Source: Ochotona curzoniae (taxonomy: Eukaryota; Chordata; Mammalia; Lagomorpha; Ochotonidae). Taken from it: a stretch of DNA of 64,000 nucleotides. Under the pieces are notes generated by a model. That model was not told the DNA's origin and did no database searches. It saw only the letters and a list, made by a program, of their open reading frames with translations. Every line of letters starts with the position of its first letter. The stretch's first letter is position 1. This document shows positions 12,911 through 24,470 of the stretch, piece by piece. The position numbers and the translations under genes are program-made. Location: contig NW_024466599.1 of assembly GCF_017591425.1 (NCBI RefSeq), forward strand, positions 21,428,001-21,492,000, written 5' to 3'.

Positions 12911-13799
12911 AGTATATCCCGCTGTTGGTATAGCAGTAACTAGGCCCTCATTTGTGCCTTCCTCAATCAAGAGATACTGTTTTGTCATCTCTGGAAAAGA
13001 CTTTCAGGCTTATGCTGAGATAACAGTAAGACAGTTTCAAAGAAATGTGGGAGAAACAGGGATCTGGACTTCACTTGTTTTTCTGTTTTCCCCTAATCCT
13101 CACTTGGTACCCTTCATTCCTCACCTCATCCCCACTTGCACCCCATTGTACCAGATGTTGCCTATTCATAGCCCTTTTGAGGATTCTACAGGTTTCTTCC
13201 CGTGTTTCCCTCTGCTTGGCTTGGATTTTGCCTTTTCTGGTCTGCCAAGAAGGTCAGCACTTGGCCTCCTGCTTTCCAGCTTTTAAATATAGTCTTTTTA
13301 TTTTTTAGTTATTCCTACATTAATTGCTTTGTAGGTATAGGATTATAAGGAAATTCTTCCGTTGCACTTTTAGTAGCATTTTTGGAAAGAGCAAAATTAA
13401 GTTATTTAATTTTATTGAACTTTTATAAATCTTTTTTTTTCTGTTCTTAGTTTTGGAAGGATTTGTTATTTTTGAAAATTTTTGATAAAAATACATACAA
13501 GAAGAAAAATATGAGTATATATAATTAATCCAGATGTATCACTTTTTAATATGCATGTAACTAAGAATGGCAGTGATGTTGCAAATAAGGTTTTGTAACC
13601 TCCTTGTGTTCCAGATGTTTCTGTTACCTTCTAGGTCTGCTCTCTGTTGTATGTCCCAGGAGACTGGCCTGTGCTGTTCTCTGACTTCCAATTGGGTTTG
13701 GTCAAGGAGAAGCGTTTGAAAGCAGAAAAAGCATGGAAGGAGATTGAGGAGACAGTTTATCTGTGGGGAGCCTCCTTGTAGTCTTTTTTGGGATTACTG

Positions 13800-14110
13800 T
13801 ATCTATTGAAATCAGAGCTTTGTTATACACCCAGAAGTCCAAGTATTCACACATACCCACAGAGGTACACTTTTAACATCTGGCTTTGGGAGCAAAACTG
13901 AGATCATGCTATGTATGCTTCACAATTGGTTTTATTTATTTAATGAATAACTTAGCACAAGTATCCTTTCATATCAGCTATACCTTTATCCTTTGAGTGG
14001 CTGCTTAGTATATTATCATATGAAATGTCCTTTCCATCTATCATTGGTAGGCATTCTCTCATTGCTCCTACTGGAATTGGATACTTAAGTTGATGACCTT
14101 ATATTTTTAC
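13800..14110 (-). mobile_element. Ancient L1 3' end fragment, reverse orientation
   Basis: 'actgagatcatgctatgtat', 'ttcacaattggttttattta', 'agcacaagtatcctttcata' and 'gtggctgcttagtatatta' resemble the antisense 3' region of old L1 elements. It is strongly decayed. Confidence 0.5.
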
Positions 14111-14451
14111 CTTTGTGCACTTCTTTGAGTATATTTACATGACAGAGTTCATGAAATAATTATTAATTAACTGCTCATTTTCTGTTTATTCAAATACTGT
14201 TTTAGCATGTATCTAAAATGTACTAATTTATGGTAGAGAACAGATTCAAAGTATTCATTTACAGTTGAAAACAGAGAAGCAGCTAATGTTAAATATTCTA
14301 AATATTTTTATTTTCCTTCTGAAATAGAAGGAATTGGTATCATTTTAATTATCTTGCTGATCATTAATAATTATATTTCACAATAAGCATGTCAGGGTTT
14401 TTATTGAAAATTTACCTACTTTATTTAAAAAACTTACCAAATTTTTAAAAC

Positions 14452-14731
14452 CTTTTATTTAATGTGATTTATTTATTTAATTTGAAAGGAACTAGCTGAT
14501 CTTCCATCCAGTGGTTCACATACTCAAATGGCCACAATGGCCAGTGCTGGCCTGGTCAAAAACCAGGGCCAGGAGCTGCTTCTGAGTTTCCCATGTGGGT
14601 GCAGGGCCTGAGGACCTTGGCCGTTCTTCACTGCCTTCCCAGGTGCATCAGCTTGTAGTAAGTGGAGCATCCAGGACTCCAAGCAGATGCCTGTGTGGGG
14701 TGCGAGCACTATAGACACTTAACCCACTGGA
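14452..14731 (-). mobile_element. C-type SINE, reverse orientation
   Basis: The tail is 'gatttatttatttaatttga', followed by 'gatcttccatccagtggttc' and 'aatggccacaatgg'. The head is decayed, ending near 'cacttaacccactgg'. Confidence 0.85.
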
Positions 14732-15941
14732 AACTTGACAAATTGAAACTTTGGATGCAGATTAATATTTAAGATATGGTTATAAATATATGAATAAATA
14801 ATTTAAAGCTGTACTCAGGTTGAAATTTATAGACATAAATATATAAACACACATATAAATCAACTCACATTAATTTTCATTTTCTTGCTTTTTTAAAAAA
14901 AAATCGGGAATTTTCTTAGTTTCCTAATTGGTAGAGTGGAATGTAAGAAGTGTAACTTTAGTATAATGTCATTGGTTAGTTTTGTGGGTACTTTATTGAC
15001 TCATAGTCTTCTGAATACATGAATTCTTAATCGTTTAAACCAATATGCCTAGTTTATTGTATGCCTTTTATTATCCATTTTTTTGCTCTTTGGTTTTTTT
15101 AAAATCTTTCGCTTTCCTCAATTCTGAATTCTTTCTACAGCATTTTCTGGGAACATTCTTGATTCTGGATTGTTTATGTCACCTCTTTGTAAGCATGGTG
15201 TCAGAGATCTGCTTAAGAAGCCAAATTGTTCATGTCTTCACCTGTGGATGCCACTGGTGCAATCAATACTTGCTTTTGATGCTTTTGTTTAGATTATATG
15301 ACTGTTTAAAACAATGCCTATTTTAGAACACACTTGACATTATAGAAGAATATAAAAATATAAAAATATCCTTTTTGAACTTCAAACTTACTAATCTTCT
15401 GTAGCATATTTCTTTTTCCAAGCAGTGAAACTGGTAGAATGAAAACCCTTATTGATTAGAATACTGAACACATGCCCCAAGTAGTTACTATCTAAGTGGG
15501 TTTGTCATTGCTTTTACAGTGTTCACGATTGAACTTTGGATTTCAACAAAAATCGCTGATGGCATTCATGGGTTGTTCATGAATATCAGTAGATATTAAG
15601 AATGAAAATACCAGGAGCCTTTTGGAAGTACCTGGCAAATATTAGGTGCTTGGAAGGCTGGCTCATTCAGTCTGTGCAAATAGAGGCCTCAGGGAGAATT
15701 TCTCAGCCGTTTCACTCTGCAGCTGAGGTGTATGGGTTGAGAGCTAGGCTTGTGATCATCTGCCAGTTGAGTGGAAGAACTGCTGTTGAGTGTCGTGTGG
15801 CCTCTTGGCTTACAAACCACTCTGATACCAGCACCTCTCCGTTCCAGGATTTTTGCCAACAAGTCCCATGTGTTTTCTCACTTAAAGACCAAAGAGGACT
15901 TTCAGAAAAAAAAAAAAATCCTTATACTGATTGAATTCTTA

Positions 15942-15969
15942 TTATATATATATATATAATATATATATG

Positions 15970-16004
<35 letters not shown>
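15942..16004. repeat. (TA)n microsatellite
   Basis: This is a nearly pure TA tract with one short interruption (atatgctta). It may extrude a cruciform and is likely to vary in length or be misassembled. Confidence 0.95.
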
Positions 16005-16006
<2 letters not shown>

Positions 16007-17118
16007 TACCACTTTCAACATTTATATCAAAGCATGAGCCTGGGGGATTTTTCCCATGTATTTACTTGCTGAAGGTGATATTCTTGGCGAGCTTGGTCTT
16101 TGTGTGAACGCTTAGTTCCTAGGGCCTAAGCCCTGTTATTTTCCATTGGCTCGTCTGTGTGTGTGTTCCCCATACTCCATTGAATTTGAGTTGCCTTCAC
16201 TTATTTTATGGTACTGCCTGAGATATTCTGGATATTCTGCCCACTCCTCCTCAACCACTCGTGCTTCCAAGTCTAATGCTTTCATTAGCCCCTCTTCGCA
16301 GAGTTTGTCTTCCCTCTGCCCTACACCTGTCAGATACTTCATTTTACCTCCATTCTGTTCTATGTTACAGTGAGTTGCATTTTTTAAAAAATTTGGTTTG
16401 CATACTTTCCCTGGTAGTTATAAAAGCAGCACTAATTATTAACATTTGGTTTATTAGGTGAATAAAGAACTGAAGATTCTGTGAAGTAGAATATATTTTC
16501 TACTTGAGCAAGGTATCCCTGGTAGATTCCATTAGTCTTTGTCAGGAAGTTTTCTTCCACATGTTCATTCTCCAGGAACAACATATGAATAAGAAGTCTA
16601 GGTGGGCCATGTTTATATGCTGCACTTTACTTTTGGCTTGAGTTTGTAATCATGTGAACTATGGGCCAGCATCAGAAACAGACCTAACATTATGAACTAA
16701 AGAGTTAGTAGGGAGTTAGTAGACTCCGTGAATATTCTGTTGTTTGGGAAAAGGTTGTAAGGTTGTATTTGAAGTAGGCACGATTTTTCAAGGTTATCCA
16801 TGGCTCACTTTTGTTCCTCTGTATTTGAAAGTAAAATGGGTATACAGCTTTTAAAACTATGCTTCTTTTCCAAATGGCTTCTTTTTGAATGAGAAATATC
16901 AGTATTATTAAAAAATACCCAAAATGATCATTGTATTGCTATTCAAAGATGTTACATATATATACTTTTTAATTTTAAAAGTTTGACTATTTAGTTTACC
17001 AATTATTTAACCAATGTTTTCTTCCTGCAGAAGTTAGACACCCCATTTCTTGTCCTTCCCCACATGTTGGTATGTAGTACAATCTGATAGGTACTAAGGA
17101 TGATTAAGAAAAACGTTA

Positions 17119-17698
17119 GGGGCCCGGCGCGGTGGCACAAGTGGTTAAGGGCCTTGCCTTGCACGCCCGGGATCCCATATGAGCGCCGGTTCTAATCCCG
17201 GCAGCTCCACTTCCCATCCAGCTCCCTGCCTGTGGCCCGGGAAAGCAGTCAAGGACGGCCCAAAGCTTTGGGACCCTGCACCTGCGTGGGAGACCCGAAA
17301 GAGTCTCCTGGCTTCGGATTGGCATAGCACCGGCCGTTGTGCTCACTTGGGGAATGAATCATCGGACGGAAGATCTTCCTCTCTGTCTCTCCTCTCTGTA
17401 TATCCACCTTTCCAATAAAAAAATAATAAAAATAAATCTCTTTTTTCTAATACTTTCTTTTTTAAAATTTTTATTTATTTATTTTATTATTGTTATTAAC
17501 ATTGTATTATGTGATACAATTTTATAGGCACTGGGGATTCCCCCCACCCCTCCCACGCCCCTCCCCCCATAGTGGATTCCTCCACCTTGCTGCATAACCA
17601 CAGTTCAAGTTCAGTTGAGATTCCTTCATTGCAAGCATATATATCTGTATATCTGCCTTTCCAATAAAAAAATAATAAAAATAAATCTTAAAAAAAAA
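17119..17698 (+). mobile_element. Young C-type SINE with duplicated tail around an L1 3' end
   Basis: The SINE head is ggcccggcgcggtggcacaa, followed by a pol III-like B box (ggttctaatcc). The body contains several CpGs, a sign of youth. The flanking 12-bp repeats 17109-17120 and 17695-17706 (aaaaacgttagg) are identical and enclose the whole composite. The SINE 3' tail occurs twice, at 17395-17439 and 17644-17688 (43 of 45 identical), with a reverse-strand L1 3' end between the copies. The simplest reading is a SINE insertion followed by an L1 insertion in its tail. Confidence 0.9.
17440..17643 (-). mobile_element. 5'-truncated lagomorph L1 3' UTR inserted in the SINE tail
   Basis: The segment begins with a T-rich run (the L1 poly-A read in reverse) and contains 'attgtattatgtgatacaat', a C-rich block around 17540-17565, 'tggattcctccaccttgctg' and 'cagttcaagttcagttgaga'. 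I recognise this as the reverse complement of the lagomorph L1 3' end. It is only about 200 nt long, so it is strongly 5'-truncated. It is bounded by the 45-bp direct repeats of the SINE tail. Confidence 0.75.
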
Positions 17699-17706
17699 AC
17701 GTTAGG

Positions 17707-18046
17707 AGGCTGGCATTTTGCTGATCAGGTGAAGCTACTGCTTGACATACCAGCACCTCCTATGGTTGCTGGTTTGTTTCTGGAATGCTCCATTTCTGTT
17801 CCAGTTTCCTGCTGATGGCCTAAGAAAGCAGAAGATGACCCAGGTATTTGGGTCCCTCCCCTGTGGGAGACTAGGAGAAAGCTCCTGGCATCAACCTGGC
17901 CCAATGCTGGCTCTTGTGCTTCTTTGGCAAGCGAACTATCAAGATCAGTCTCTTGCTCTCCTTCCTTCTCTTTTGTCTTCCCCCTCCCTTACTCCTCTTC
18001 TCTCTAATTCTGCCTTTCAGATAAATAACCTTTGGAAAAGAAAATA
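17707..18046 (+). mobile_element. Older C-type SINE
   Basis: It starts 'aggctggcattttgctgatc', passes through 'tttcctgctgatggccta' and 'ggtccctcccctgtgggaga', and ends 'ctgcctttcagataaat'. A pyrimidine-rich tract at 17955-18010 lies before the tail. It is much more diverged than its left neighbour and directly abuts it. Confidence 0.8.
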
Positions 18047-18047
18047 A

Positions 18048-18560
18048 AGTGTCATTGTGTGAGTTTCTGACAATTGCATTATTTTGTAATCAACACTGCA
18101 ATCAGGAAACAAGGATTTCCTCAACTCCTTACACTTCCCTGTGCTTTTTTTGATAGACTGTCTCCCCACTCTTGATCTTTGCCAGCCACTATTCTGTTTT
18201 CTGCCCCTGTGCCTTATCCATGTCCAGAATGTCATATACCCGAATCAGCAGTAAAAAAAAAGATCCTGTCTTTTGAAGCTGGCTTCTTTCTCTCGGCACA
18301 ATGAGTTTTAGGCAGCTTCCAGACCTTTCATAGAGCTGCCACCTTGTCATGCATTCCCAGCACAAGTATAATGTGACTTCTTGTTCTGCATCCTTGTCAG
18401 CACTTGTTTTCGTCAATAGTCTGCCCCTATTAGTGAATAGTGTTCCACTGGATGGTTGCTTATTTGTTCACTCCCTGACCAAAATTTGCATTGTTTGTGG
18501 CAGTTAGAGGGAATACTATCTTGAAAACTTAATGTGTGGGCTTTTGTATGAGCATGTCTT
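18048..18560 (-). mobile_element. Ancient L1ME-like 3' end, reverse orientation
   Basis: 'caatcaggaaacaaggattt', 'ttctgcccctgtgccttatc', 'gaatgtcatatacccg', 'aagctggcttctttctct' and 'gaatagtgttccactggatg' follow the order of antisense old L1. The element continues at 18890 after a SINE insertion. Confidence 0.6.
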
Positions 18561-18605
18561 TGTCCTGGGTAGGATATATTTTAAGCGTAGACTCAACATT
18601 TTCTT

Positions 18606-18880
18606 TGGTTAAATTTGAGAGGCAGCATGCACATAGGTTGCTTTTTTGTGGTTCACTCCCAGAATGATCACAAGGGCTAGAGGCTAGGAGCTAGGAGCTA
18701 GGAGCCAGTACTGCCATCCAGGCCTCCCTTGTAGGGAATTGGCTTGCTTGAGCTGTCACCTGCTGCCACCCAGGGTCTGCATGAGCAGGAAGCAGGAGTT
18801 AGGAACCAGAGCCAGGAATTGAACCCAGGTACTTGGCTGTGGATTGTGGGCCTTGTAACTACTAGAATGCTCCAAGGTTT
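18606..18880 (-). mobile_element. C-type SINE, older form, reverse orientation
   Basis: It contains 'gtggttcactcccagaatga', a short expansion of the unit ggctagga/gctagga near 18678-18710, 'acctgctgccacccagggtc' and 'gccaggaattgaacccaggt'. It interrupts the old L1 on either side. Confidence 0.8.
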
Positions 18881-18889
18881 AACATTTCA

Positions 18890-19035
18890 CGAGACTGCCA
18901 GACTATTCCTGTAATCTGTGTATTTCAGATAGTTGCCATACTGTCTTGCATTTCCTACCACTAATGTTCTGTAAATTCTGGTCACTTAGTATCCTTTCCA
19001 GCAGTTGGTGTTGTCAGCTGTTTTTTTCCTCCACC
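18890..19035 (-). mobile_element. Ancient L1 fragment, continuation after SINE
   Basis: 'actgccagactattcc', 'gttgccatactgtcttgcat' and 'cagcagttggtgttgtcag' resemble the antisense L1 segment that follows the part seen at 18048-18560. Confidence 0.5.
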
Positions 19036-19419
19036 TAACTTGCCCATCAAACCATTGGTACTTGATTCACAAAGGTGAAGAATAGGATGAGATTCAAAGC
19101 GAAACCACCAAGACGCTTATAAAGAAGAGTTTGGCAGACCCTTGTGTGTTTGAGAACTTTGCAGTATCTGCTGCATTTGTTGTTGAGTTTCCAGACAGGT
19201 GGCGCAGAGCCTGGCACACATTAGGGATGCCTTTATATGAGTATTGAATTGTTGGAAATAGGTGATTGAAAGTTTAACAAAGATGTAAGAAGAGTATAGA
19301 AAATAATTTTAGCTTAAATTTCATCTCAGTGATTCTGGTGTGTTCCTGTGACACAACCCTTTGTATCTATCTAAATTTCTGATTTAAAAGTTAAGTAGTG
19401 GATAGAAAACATTTAAATT

Positions 19420-19722
19420 TTTTTAAGAATTTATTTATTTGAAAGGCAGAACGTTGGGGACAGAGACCTTTAGAGAATTTATTTCTGATGATTCACTCCC
19501 CAAATGCCTGCAGTAGCCAAAACTAAGCCAGACCAAAGATAGGAGCTTGGAATTTGATCTGGATTTCCTACGTAGGTGACAGAGACCCAGTTCCATGAGC
19601 CATCTATACTGCTTCCCAGTGTGCACACTAACAGGGATCTGGCATATGAATCTGAGCCCGAACTCAAACCCTGGTTCTCTGAGGGGGTCTGGGGATCTCG
19701 AGTATTGACTCAGTTGTGTTAA
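19420..19722 (-). mobile_element. C-type SINE, older copy, reverse orientation
   Basis: The tail is 'aagaatttatttatttgaaa', followed by 'gatgattcactccccaaatg' and 'cagggatctggcatatg'. The head is decayed near 'gagtattgactcagttg'. Confidence 0.8.
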
Positions 19723-20617
19723 ATTAACTCTGTCCTGGTAGAAGCGACTTAATGTTACAGCTTATTACGTAGAACGCTGCTGGGCCTAAATTCCATCACC
19801 ATTAAATGACAAAATTTTATTAGATGATCATTAAGCCCTTTTAACCTTCATTTGTATTTTTAATCACATTAAATAAAAAATTGAGAAAGTAGCATGCCAT
19901 AACCATTGGTGGGGGCGAGCCACGTAATAATGAGTACAGTGTAAAGTAGAGCTTCACAGGGAGTTTAGGGCTGAGTGTCTAAAGCTAGAGCTAGCTGATG
20001 TCTACAGACAGGAAGAGTAAATGGAAAACAGAAAGAAGTAGTTGCAGCATTTTCAAATACAGTATTAGCATTGCAGGATTGGGGGTGGGAGCAGGTATAA
20101 AGGGAAGTAGGAGTTGAAAAGTCTTAATTTAAAAGTGTATTTTTTTCTTATCCTGTTAAGAAAAGCTTTAAGTTAAAGACTGCGGAGATGCTGTCAGCAT
20201 TGTCTGTTATTGCAAAGAAGAGGCCATGTGAGGAAGTGTGGGGCTGCCATGGGTGTGAACTCCTGGCATGATCGGCCTGTTGCTTTTCAGTGTCCTTTGC
20301 CTCTATGTTTAGTTCCTCATCCACTTCTCCCACTTCTCACAAGTTCTGATCTAGAGGTTAGCAAAAAAAAAAAAAACAACAAAAAAAAAACAGTTCTTAG
20401 CAAATATCTATCCTGTTTTTGTTTTGAAAGATTTCATAGACACACTGTCAAATAAAGGAGAATGTTTAAAAATATACCAGTACACAAATTTGATTCTGTA
20501 AGGGTAAGGAATTCAACCTGTTTTATTATTTGTCTGACATTTTAAAAAAGTACCATGACATTTGAAATTTTGTTTCCTGTTGTGAGATTCTTAAAACATT
20601 TCAGAGGTCTTGATCTT

Positions 20618-20815
20618 GGTGTACCCGCTTTATTGTGTGAGAGAGGGAGAGTGAGCGCCACAATTGCTGGCTCATTTCTCAGATGGCTGCAGTAATTGGA
20701 ATTGAGCTGTGGCTGAGGCTGGGTTAGGATCATAGCCAAGAGCTGGGCACCCAGTCCAGGTTTCTAACCTGTGTAACAAGTCGCCAGTCATTTGAGCCAT
20801 CACTGCTGTGTCCTG
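20618..20815 (-). mobile_element. C-type SINE fragment, reverse orientation
   Basis: It contains 'tggctcatttctcagatggc', 'agctgggcacccagtccagg' and 'catttgagccatcactgctg'. The left tail and part of the middle are missing or diverged. Confidence 0.65.
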
Positions 20816-21519
20816 TGATCAGCATTACCAGAAGACTGGAGGGAAGATGCAGAGCGTGACCTCAAACCTACAAACTCTAGCATTGGGTGGCTGCCTCGGA
20901 ACTCTATGCCGCTTGTTATCTTATGTACGTTCTGAGGCCATTATTGTTTTCATAGTTTACAGGAATTTTCCCATCCTGAAGCAAAATATGTTTTTGCTCT
21001 AATAAAGTTTAGGTTATAGAATGAAAGGTTTAATGACTCATTTTCAATTGTATAACTATTTATTTTAGACTATCAGCACTGTCTTTGGATATGAGAACTC
21101 TCACTATAATTCTGTGGCAGAAAGCTCAGGAAGTCAGGATTCTGACTTCTCCAAGCCCTTCAGCTGACAAAGTGCCCAGAGTTGTTATGTTTGGGTTCAA
21201 ATGTAAAGAATTAACAGTTATTATTTTATGTGTTAGATTAGTGCACTGTAGTATAGTGTATTGCTGTTACTTTTACATGTACTCTTAGGAAGCTGTTATA
21301 TTGTCCTTTGTCCATTGTATTTACTGGGTAGGCAGAATCTGGAATATTTTAAGAATTAGTGTTAGATAACATCCTGGGAAAGAAAATACATGGTTTTATG
21401 TTACTAACAACCGAACTCAAAAAAGACTTCTTAAAATAGACTTTTTTTTTCTCTTTCTGGAGGTCAGGCATCTGCTCTGTTCGGCTGTCCATTCCTAATG
21501 CATTGTGTTAGGCCTGCTG

Positions 21520-21520
<1 letters not shown>

Positions 21521-21564
<44 letters not shown>
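21521..21564. repeat. (TG)22 microsatellite
   Basis: A pure TG tract lies about 150 nt upstream of the acceptor of the first recognised LCLAT1 coding exon. GT-rich tracts this close to exons can affect splicing in some genes; nothing here shows that it does. Confidence 0.97.
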
Positions 21565-21566
<2 letters not shown>

Positions 21567-21716
21567 AGAACGAGAGGCCTGTCACCTGTGGATTCCAGTT
21601 CTTAAAACCTTTAGCAGAGCCTTTGCTCTAGTTCCTCAATTATGCATCATTCTGCAGTTGAATTTGAAATGTTAAATGTATAATAATAAAATATCTTTTT
21701 TTAAAATATCTTTCAG

Positions 21717-21885
21717 AATCATGGTGTCATGGAAAGGGATATACTTCATACTCACTCTATTTTGGGGAAGCTTTTTTGGAAGCATTTTCATGCTGGGTCC
21801 CTTTTTACCTTTGATGTTTGTAAACCCGTCTTGGTATCGCTGGATCAACAACCGCCTCGTGGCAACTTGGCTCACGTTACCTGTG
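21717..21885 (+). CDS. LCLAT1: LCLAT1 coding exon with start Met (residues 1-55)
   Basis: LCLAT1 is an ER-resident lysophospholipid acyltransferase that re-acylates lysocardiolipin and other lysophospholipids, including lysophosphatidylinositol. The acceptor is tctttcag at 21709-21716 and the donor is gtaagt from 21886. The ATG at 21721 has a good context (A at -3, G at +4) and opens MVSWKGIYFILTLFWGSFFG. Residues 6-34 form a strongly hydrophobic membrane segment, followed by NPSWYRWINNRLVATW. One Ile codon and one extra base precede the ATG in frame. That fits the known longer isoform, in which an upstream exon adds residues, as well as the short isoform starting here. The exon ends in phase 0 after Pro-Val. 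The sequence is nearly identical to the human protein as I remember it, with Gly for Ser at residue 27. Confidence 0.97.
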
Positions 21886-22221
21886 GTAAGTTACACTTTA
21901 GAGAAGGGGACAGTCAGCCTGTGCCCAAAGGTCTCCTACCCCATCCTGCTGATTTTATTTTGTTAGTGTCAGATTTGAGTGTGGAAGAACAGAAACATTC
22001 TTGTTATTTAAGAGAAACACTAGACTTTAAAGGGAGAAATTTAAAAACTAGGGACTTTGGAAATTAAAAAAAGATTGTGACTTGAAGTAAAGGCTCACTT
22101 AGGATCATATTCAAGTTTAAAAGTTTCTCCTATGTGCTTCAAGAATTTTGTGTTTCACCTTCCATCACTGTGAGGAAATTTTACATCATTAATGTTATTT
22201 TGAAATTCTTTCCCTTTTCTT

Positions 22222-22518
22222 TTTAAGATTTCTGCATTTGAAAGAGTTACCAGAGAGAGAGGAAGAAACACACATGCATACACTCTCTCAGAGAATGAGA
22301 GAATCTTTCTGCTGGTTAACTCCCCACCTGGCTTAGGAGCTTCATCTTTGTCTCCCAGTCAATGGCCAGGACCCATGTATGGGCCATCTTCTGCTGGTTT
22401 TCCTAGTTGTGTTAAATGGGGGCTGGATCTGAAGCGGAGCTTCTGAGACAAAAGGTCACACCTGTATGAGATACTGGAGGCTCAGGCAGTGGCCCAACCA
22501 ACTGATATAAGACTGGCT
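22222..22518 (-). mobile_element. C-type SINE, reverse orientation
   Basis: The tail is 'ttaagatttctgcatttgaa', followed by 'agttaccagagagagaggaa', 'gggccatcttctgctgg' and 'gggggctggatctgaagcgg'. The head is decayed near 'cagtggcccaaccaactg'. Confidence 0.75.
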
Positions 22519-22542
22519 CCTGCTTTCCTTTCCTCTGCTTTC

Positions 22543-22583
22543 ATCTCTCTCTCTCTCTCTGCCTTCCTTCCTTCCTTCCTTTC
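22543..22583. repeat. (CT)n/(CCTT)n pyrimidine microsatellite
   Basis: A CT dinucleotide run passes into four or more ccttcctt units. It lies between two oppositely oriented SINEs. Confidence 0.85.
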
Positions 22584-22684
22584 TTAAACAGAACAATGAC
22601 AAAAACAATTTAATTGTAAGCTTTTGAAATGTGTGATATGATGTTATTGATTCAATTCTTCCCAGTATTAAAAATATTTATAAG

Positions 22685-22924
22685 TGGGGCCCATTGCGGT
22701 GGCCTAGTGGCTAAAGTCCTTGCCTTGAATGTGCCAGGATCCTATATGGGTGTCTGTTCTAATCCTGGCAGCTCCACTTCCCATCCAGCTTCCTGCTTGT
22801 GGCCTGGGAAAGCAGTTGAGGGCAACCCAAAGTCTTAGAACTTGCATCTGTATTGGAGACCTGGAGGAAGTTCCTGGCTCCTGGTCTGATTTTGCAATAA
22901 AAATAAATAAATCTTTAAGAAAAG
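22685..22924 (+). mobile_element. Young C-type SINE with internal deletion
   Basis: The head 'gcggtggcctagtggctaaa' contains a consensus-like pol III A box (TGGCCTAGTGG), followed by a B box (gttctaatcc). After 'gttcctggctcctgg' the sequence jumps straight to 'tctgattttgcaataaaaat'. The roughly 90-nt segment present in sister copies (the 'cttcggat' to 'ctctgtata' part) is missing. Confidence 0.9.
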
Positions 22925-23029
22925 TTATAATTGATTTCCTATCTGTTAGACTAGGTTGACAATATCTGTAAGGTCTGACTTAAGGCCTGTTCACTAGAAT
23001 GTTGTTATCATTAAGGCCATGCACGTTGA

Positions 23030-23266
23030 GTGCATGCCGCTCTGACCCAGGGCTGGTGACTTCTTAGGGGGCTGTAGTCCTCTCTCCAGAAGCCAAGAGC
23101 TTCCTCTGTGTCTCCCACAGGGATGCAGGGCCCGAGCTCTTTAGTTGTCCTCCACTGCTTTCCCTGGGACATTGGCAGGGTGCTGGATCAGAAGTGAGAA
23201 GCTGGGACTCGGACCAGCATCCACATTACAGACAGACTCAACTGCTACACAACAGCACATGTCTCA
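23030..23266 (-). mobile_element. C-type SINE, old 3'-deleted copy, reverse orientation
   Basis: 'gtgtctcccacagggatgca', 'ccactgctttccctgggaca', 'cagggtgctggatcagaag' and 'ggactcggaccagcatcc' mark the middle and head of the element. The T-rich tail is not clear. Confidence 0.7.
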
Positions 23267-23599
23267 GGGTTACGTTTTTATCCAGTCTGACAATTTGATT
23301 GATTATGCTAATACTTTTCTGTAATTATTTTATTATTTCTATGTGTGCTTTCTGTTTTTTATCTTTCTGCTTCTCTTATTTTGTGTTTATTGATGGCTTT
23401 TAGTAATTTTTGGGACTAGTTAGCTGTATTATGTATATGTTTGTGCATACATACATATATGATATAATTTATATTCACGTAATGGATCCTTGCAGAATCA
23501 TAGCCCATTTATAGTTAATACTTACCTCATCCTTCGTGCAGTTTTCATTTGCTTACATAACAAATTAATGTAGTAATAATACTTTTTTTGCCTTAGTTT

Positions 23600-24470
23600 T
23601 TTTAAGAAGTGAAGGCAAAATATATTCTCTTATACATATGTTTATCTACCTATTTTTCCATTTCTGGTGCTCTTCCTATACAGTGGAGTTTTTATTTCCC
23701 TTCAGCTTGTAGAACTTCCTTTAGTTTTTCTTGGTGTAGAATCTCTTGTAGATGAATCCTGTTGTTATTAATTGAAATTCTATTTTACCTTTACTTACAT
23801 TGCTTCCCTTTATATAACATGTAATTTTTTTCTCCAGCTGCTTTTATGATTTCCCTATAACTATTCTTTTCAGCACTATAATTTCTGATAAGCCTACAGA
23901 TAATTTAAAATTTATTTTCTTTGTTTAATGGGATTCTTAACTCTGAAGTTTGGGTGATTTGTGGTTTCTAAATTGGGAAATTTGGTGCCATTATTTCTTC
24001 ATTTTGATACCAGTTTTCCCTTAATTATTTTTCTCGCCTTTTTGTAACTGCTTTACTGCTTTTACATATTTTACATATATTTTTACTCATGTCACAAAGT
24101 TTGTGTTCCTTTGTTTTTTTTATATTGGATGATTTTTTCTTTTACCTATTCTGGAGTCCAGTGACACTTTATTCTGTCATCTAAATAATTTTGTTGACCC
24201 ATTGAATATTTAAAATAATGTACTTTTATGATGTGGAATTTGTGTTGTGTTCTTTGTTGGGTCCATCACTTTTTGAAGATCACTCATCTGTTTATTCACA
24301 TGCAGTATTTTCCTTTGAATCAGTAGTTAAGTCTATGTTACCTTTTACGGTGATTTTTTTTTTCTTAACAGCAAGATTTTCCCTAACTTTTGTGGATTAT
24401 TTAAAGTACTCAGCAGGATTCCTGGACATCCAGTGTTGTTAAGTGTCTACCATGTGGCAAACATTTTGCT
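23600..24470 (-). mobile_element. Ancient L1/HAL1-like remnant, reverse orientation
   Basis: T-rich sequence with 'cagctgcttttatgatttcc', 'atttctgataagcctacag', 'gtgccattatttcttcattt' and 'ctattctggagtccag' follows the order of the antisense part of old L1/HAL1 elements. No reading frame is preserved. The borders are approximate. Confidence 0.5.

Larger units (their letters stand above)
1..21716 (+). other. LCLAT1: Upstream LCLAT1 intron or untranslated gene territory
   Basis: This stretch precedes the first coding exon I can recognise. The acceptor at 21715-21716 shows that it ends as an intron. I found no earlier coding exon, although an exon of about 100 nt encoding the longer N-terminus known in some orthologues could escape notice. 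Besides the repeats listed separately, I see nothing identifiable in roughly 93-1530, 1606-3490, 3610-4205, 4490-5420, 5750-6290, 6800-7740, 8500-12199 (apart from the 37-bp duplication at 10214), 12910-13800, 14110-14450, 14732-15940, 16005-17118, 19036-19420, 19723-20617 and 20820-21520. These are AT-rich, stop-rich, ordinary intronic sequence. Confidence 0.75.

Noticed and set aside
17119..17200. A tRNA gene suggested by A-box and B-box sequences
   Set aside because: The boxes belong to the tRNA-derived head of the SINE. There is no cloverleaf with paired acceptor stem, and the same head occurs in dozens of SINE copies.
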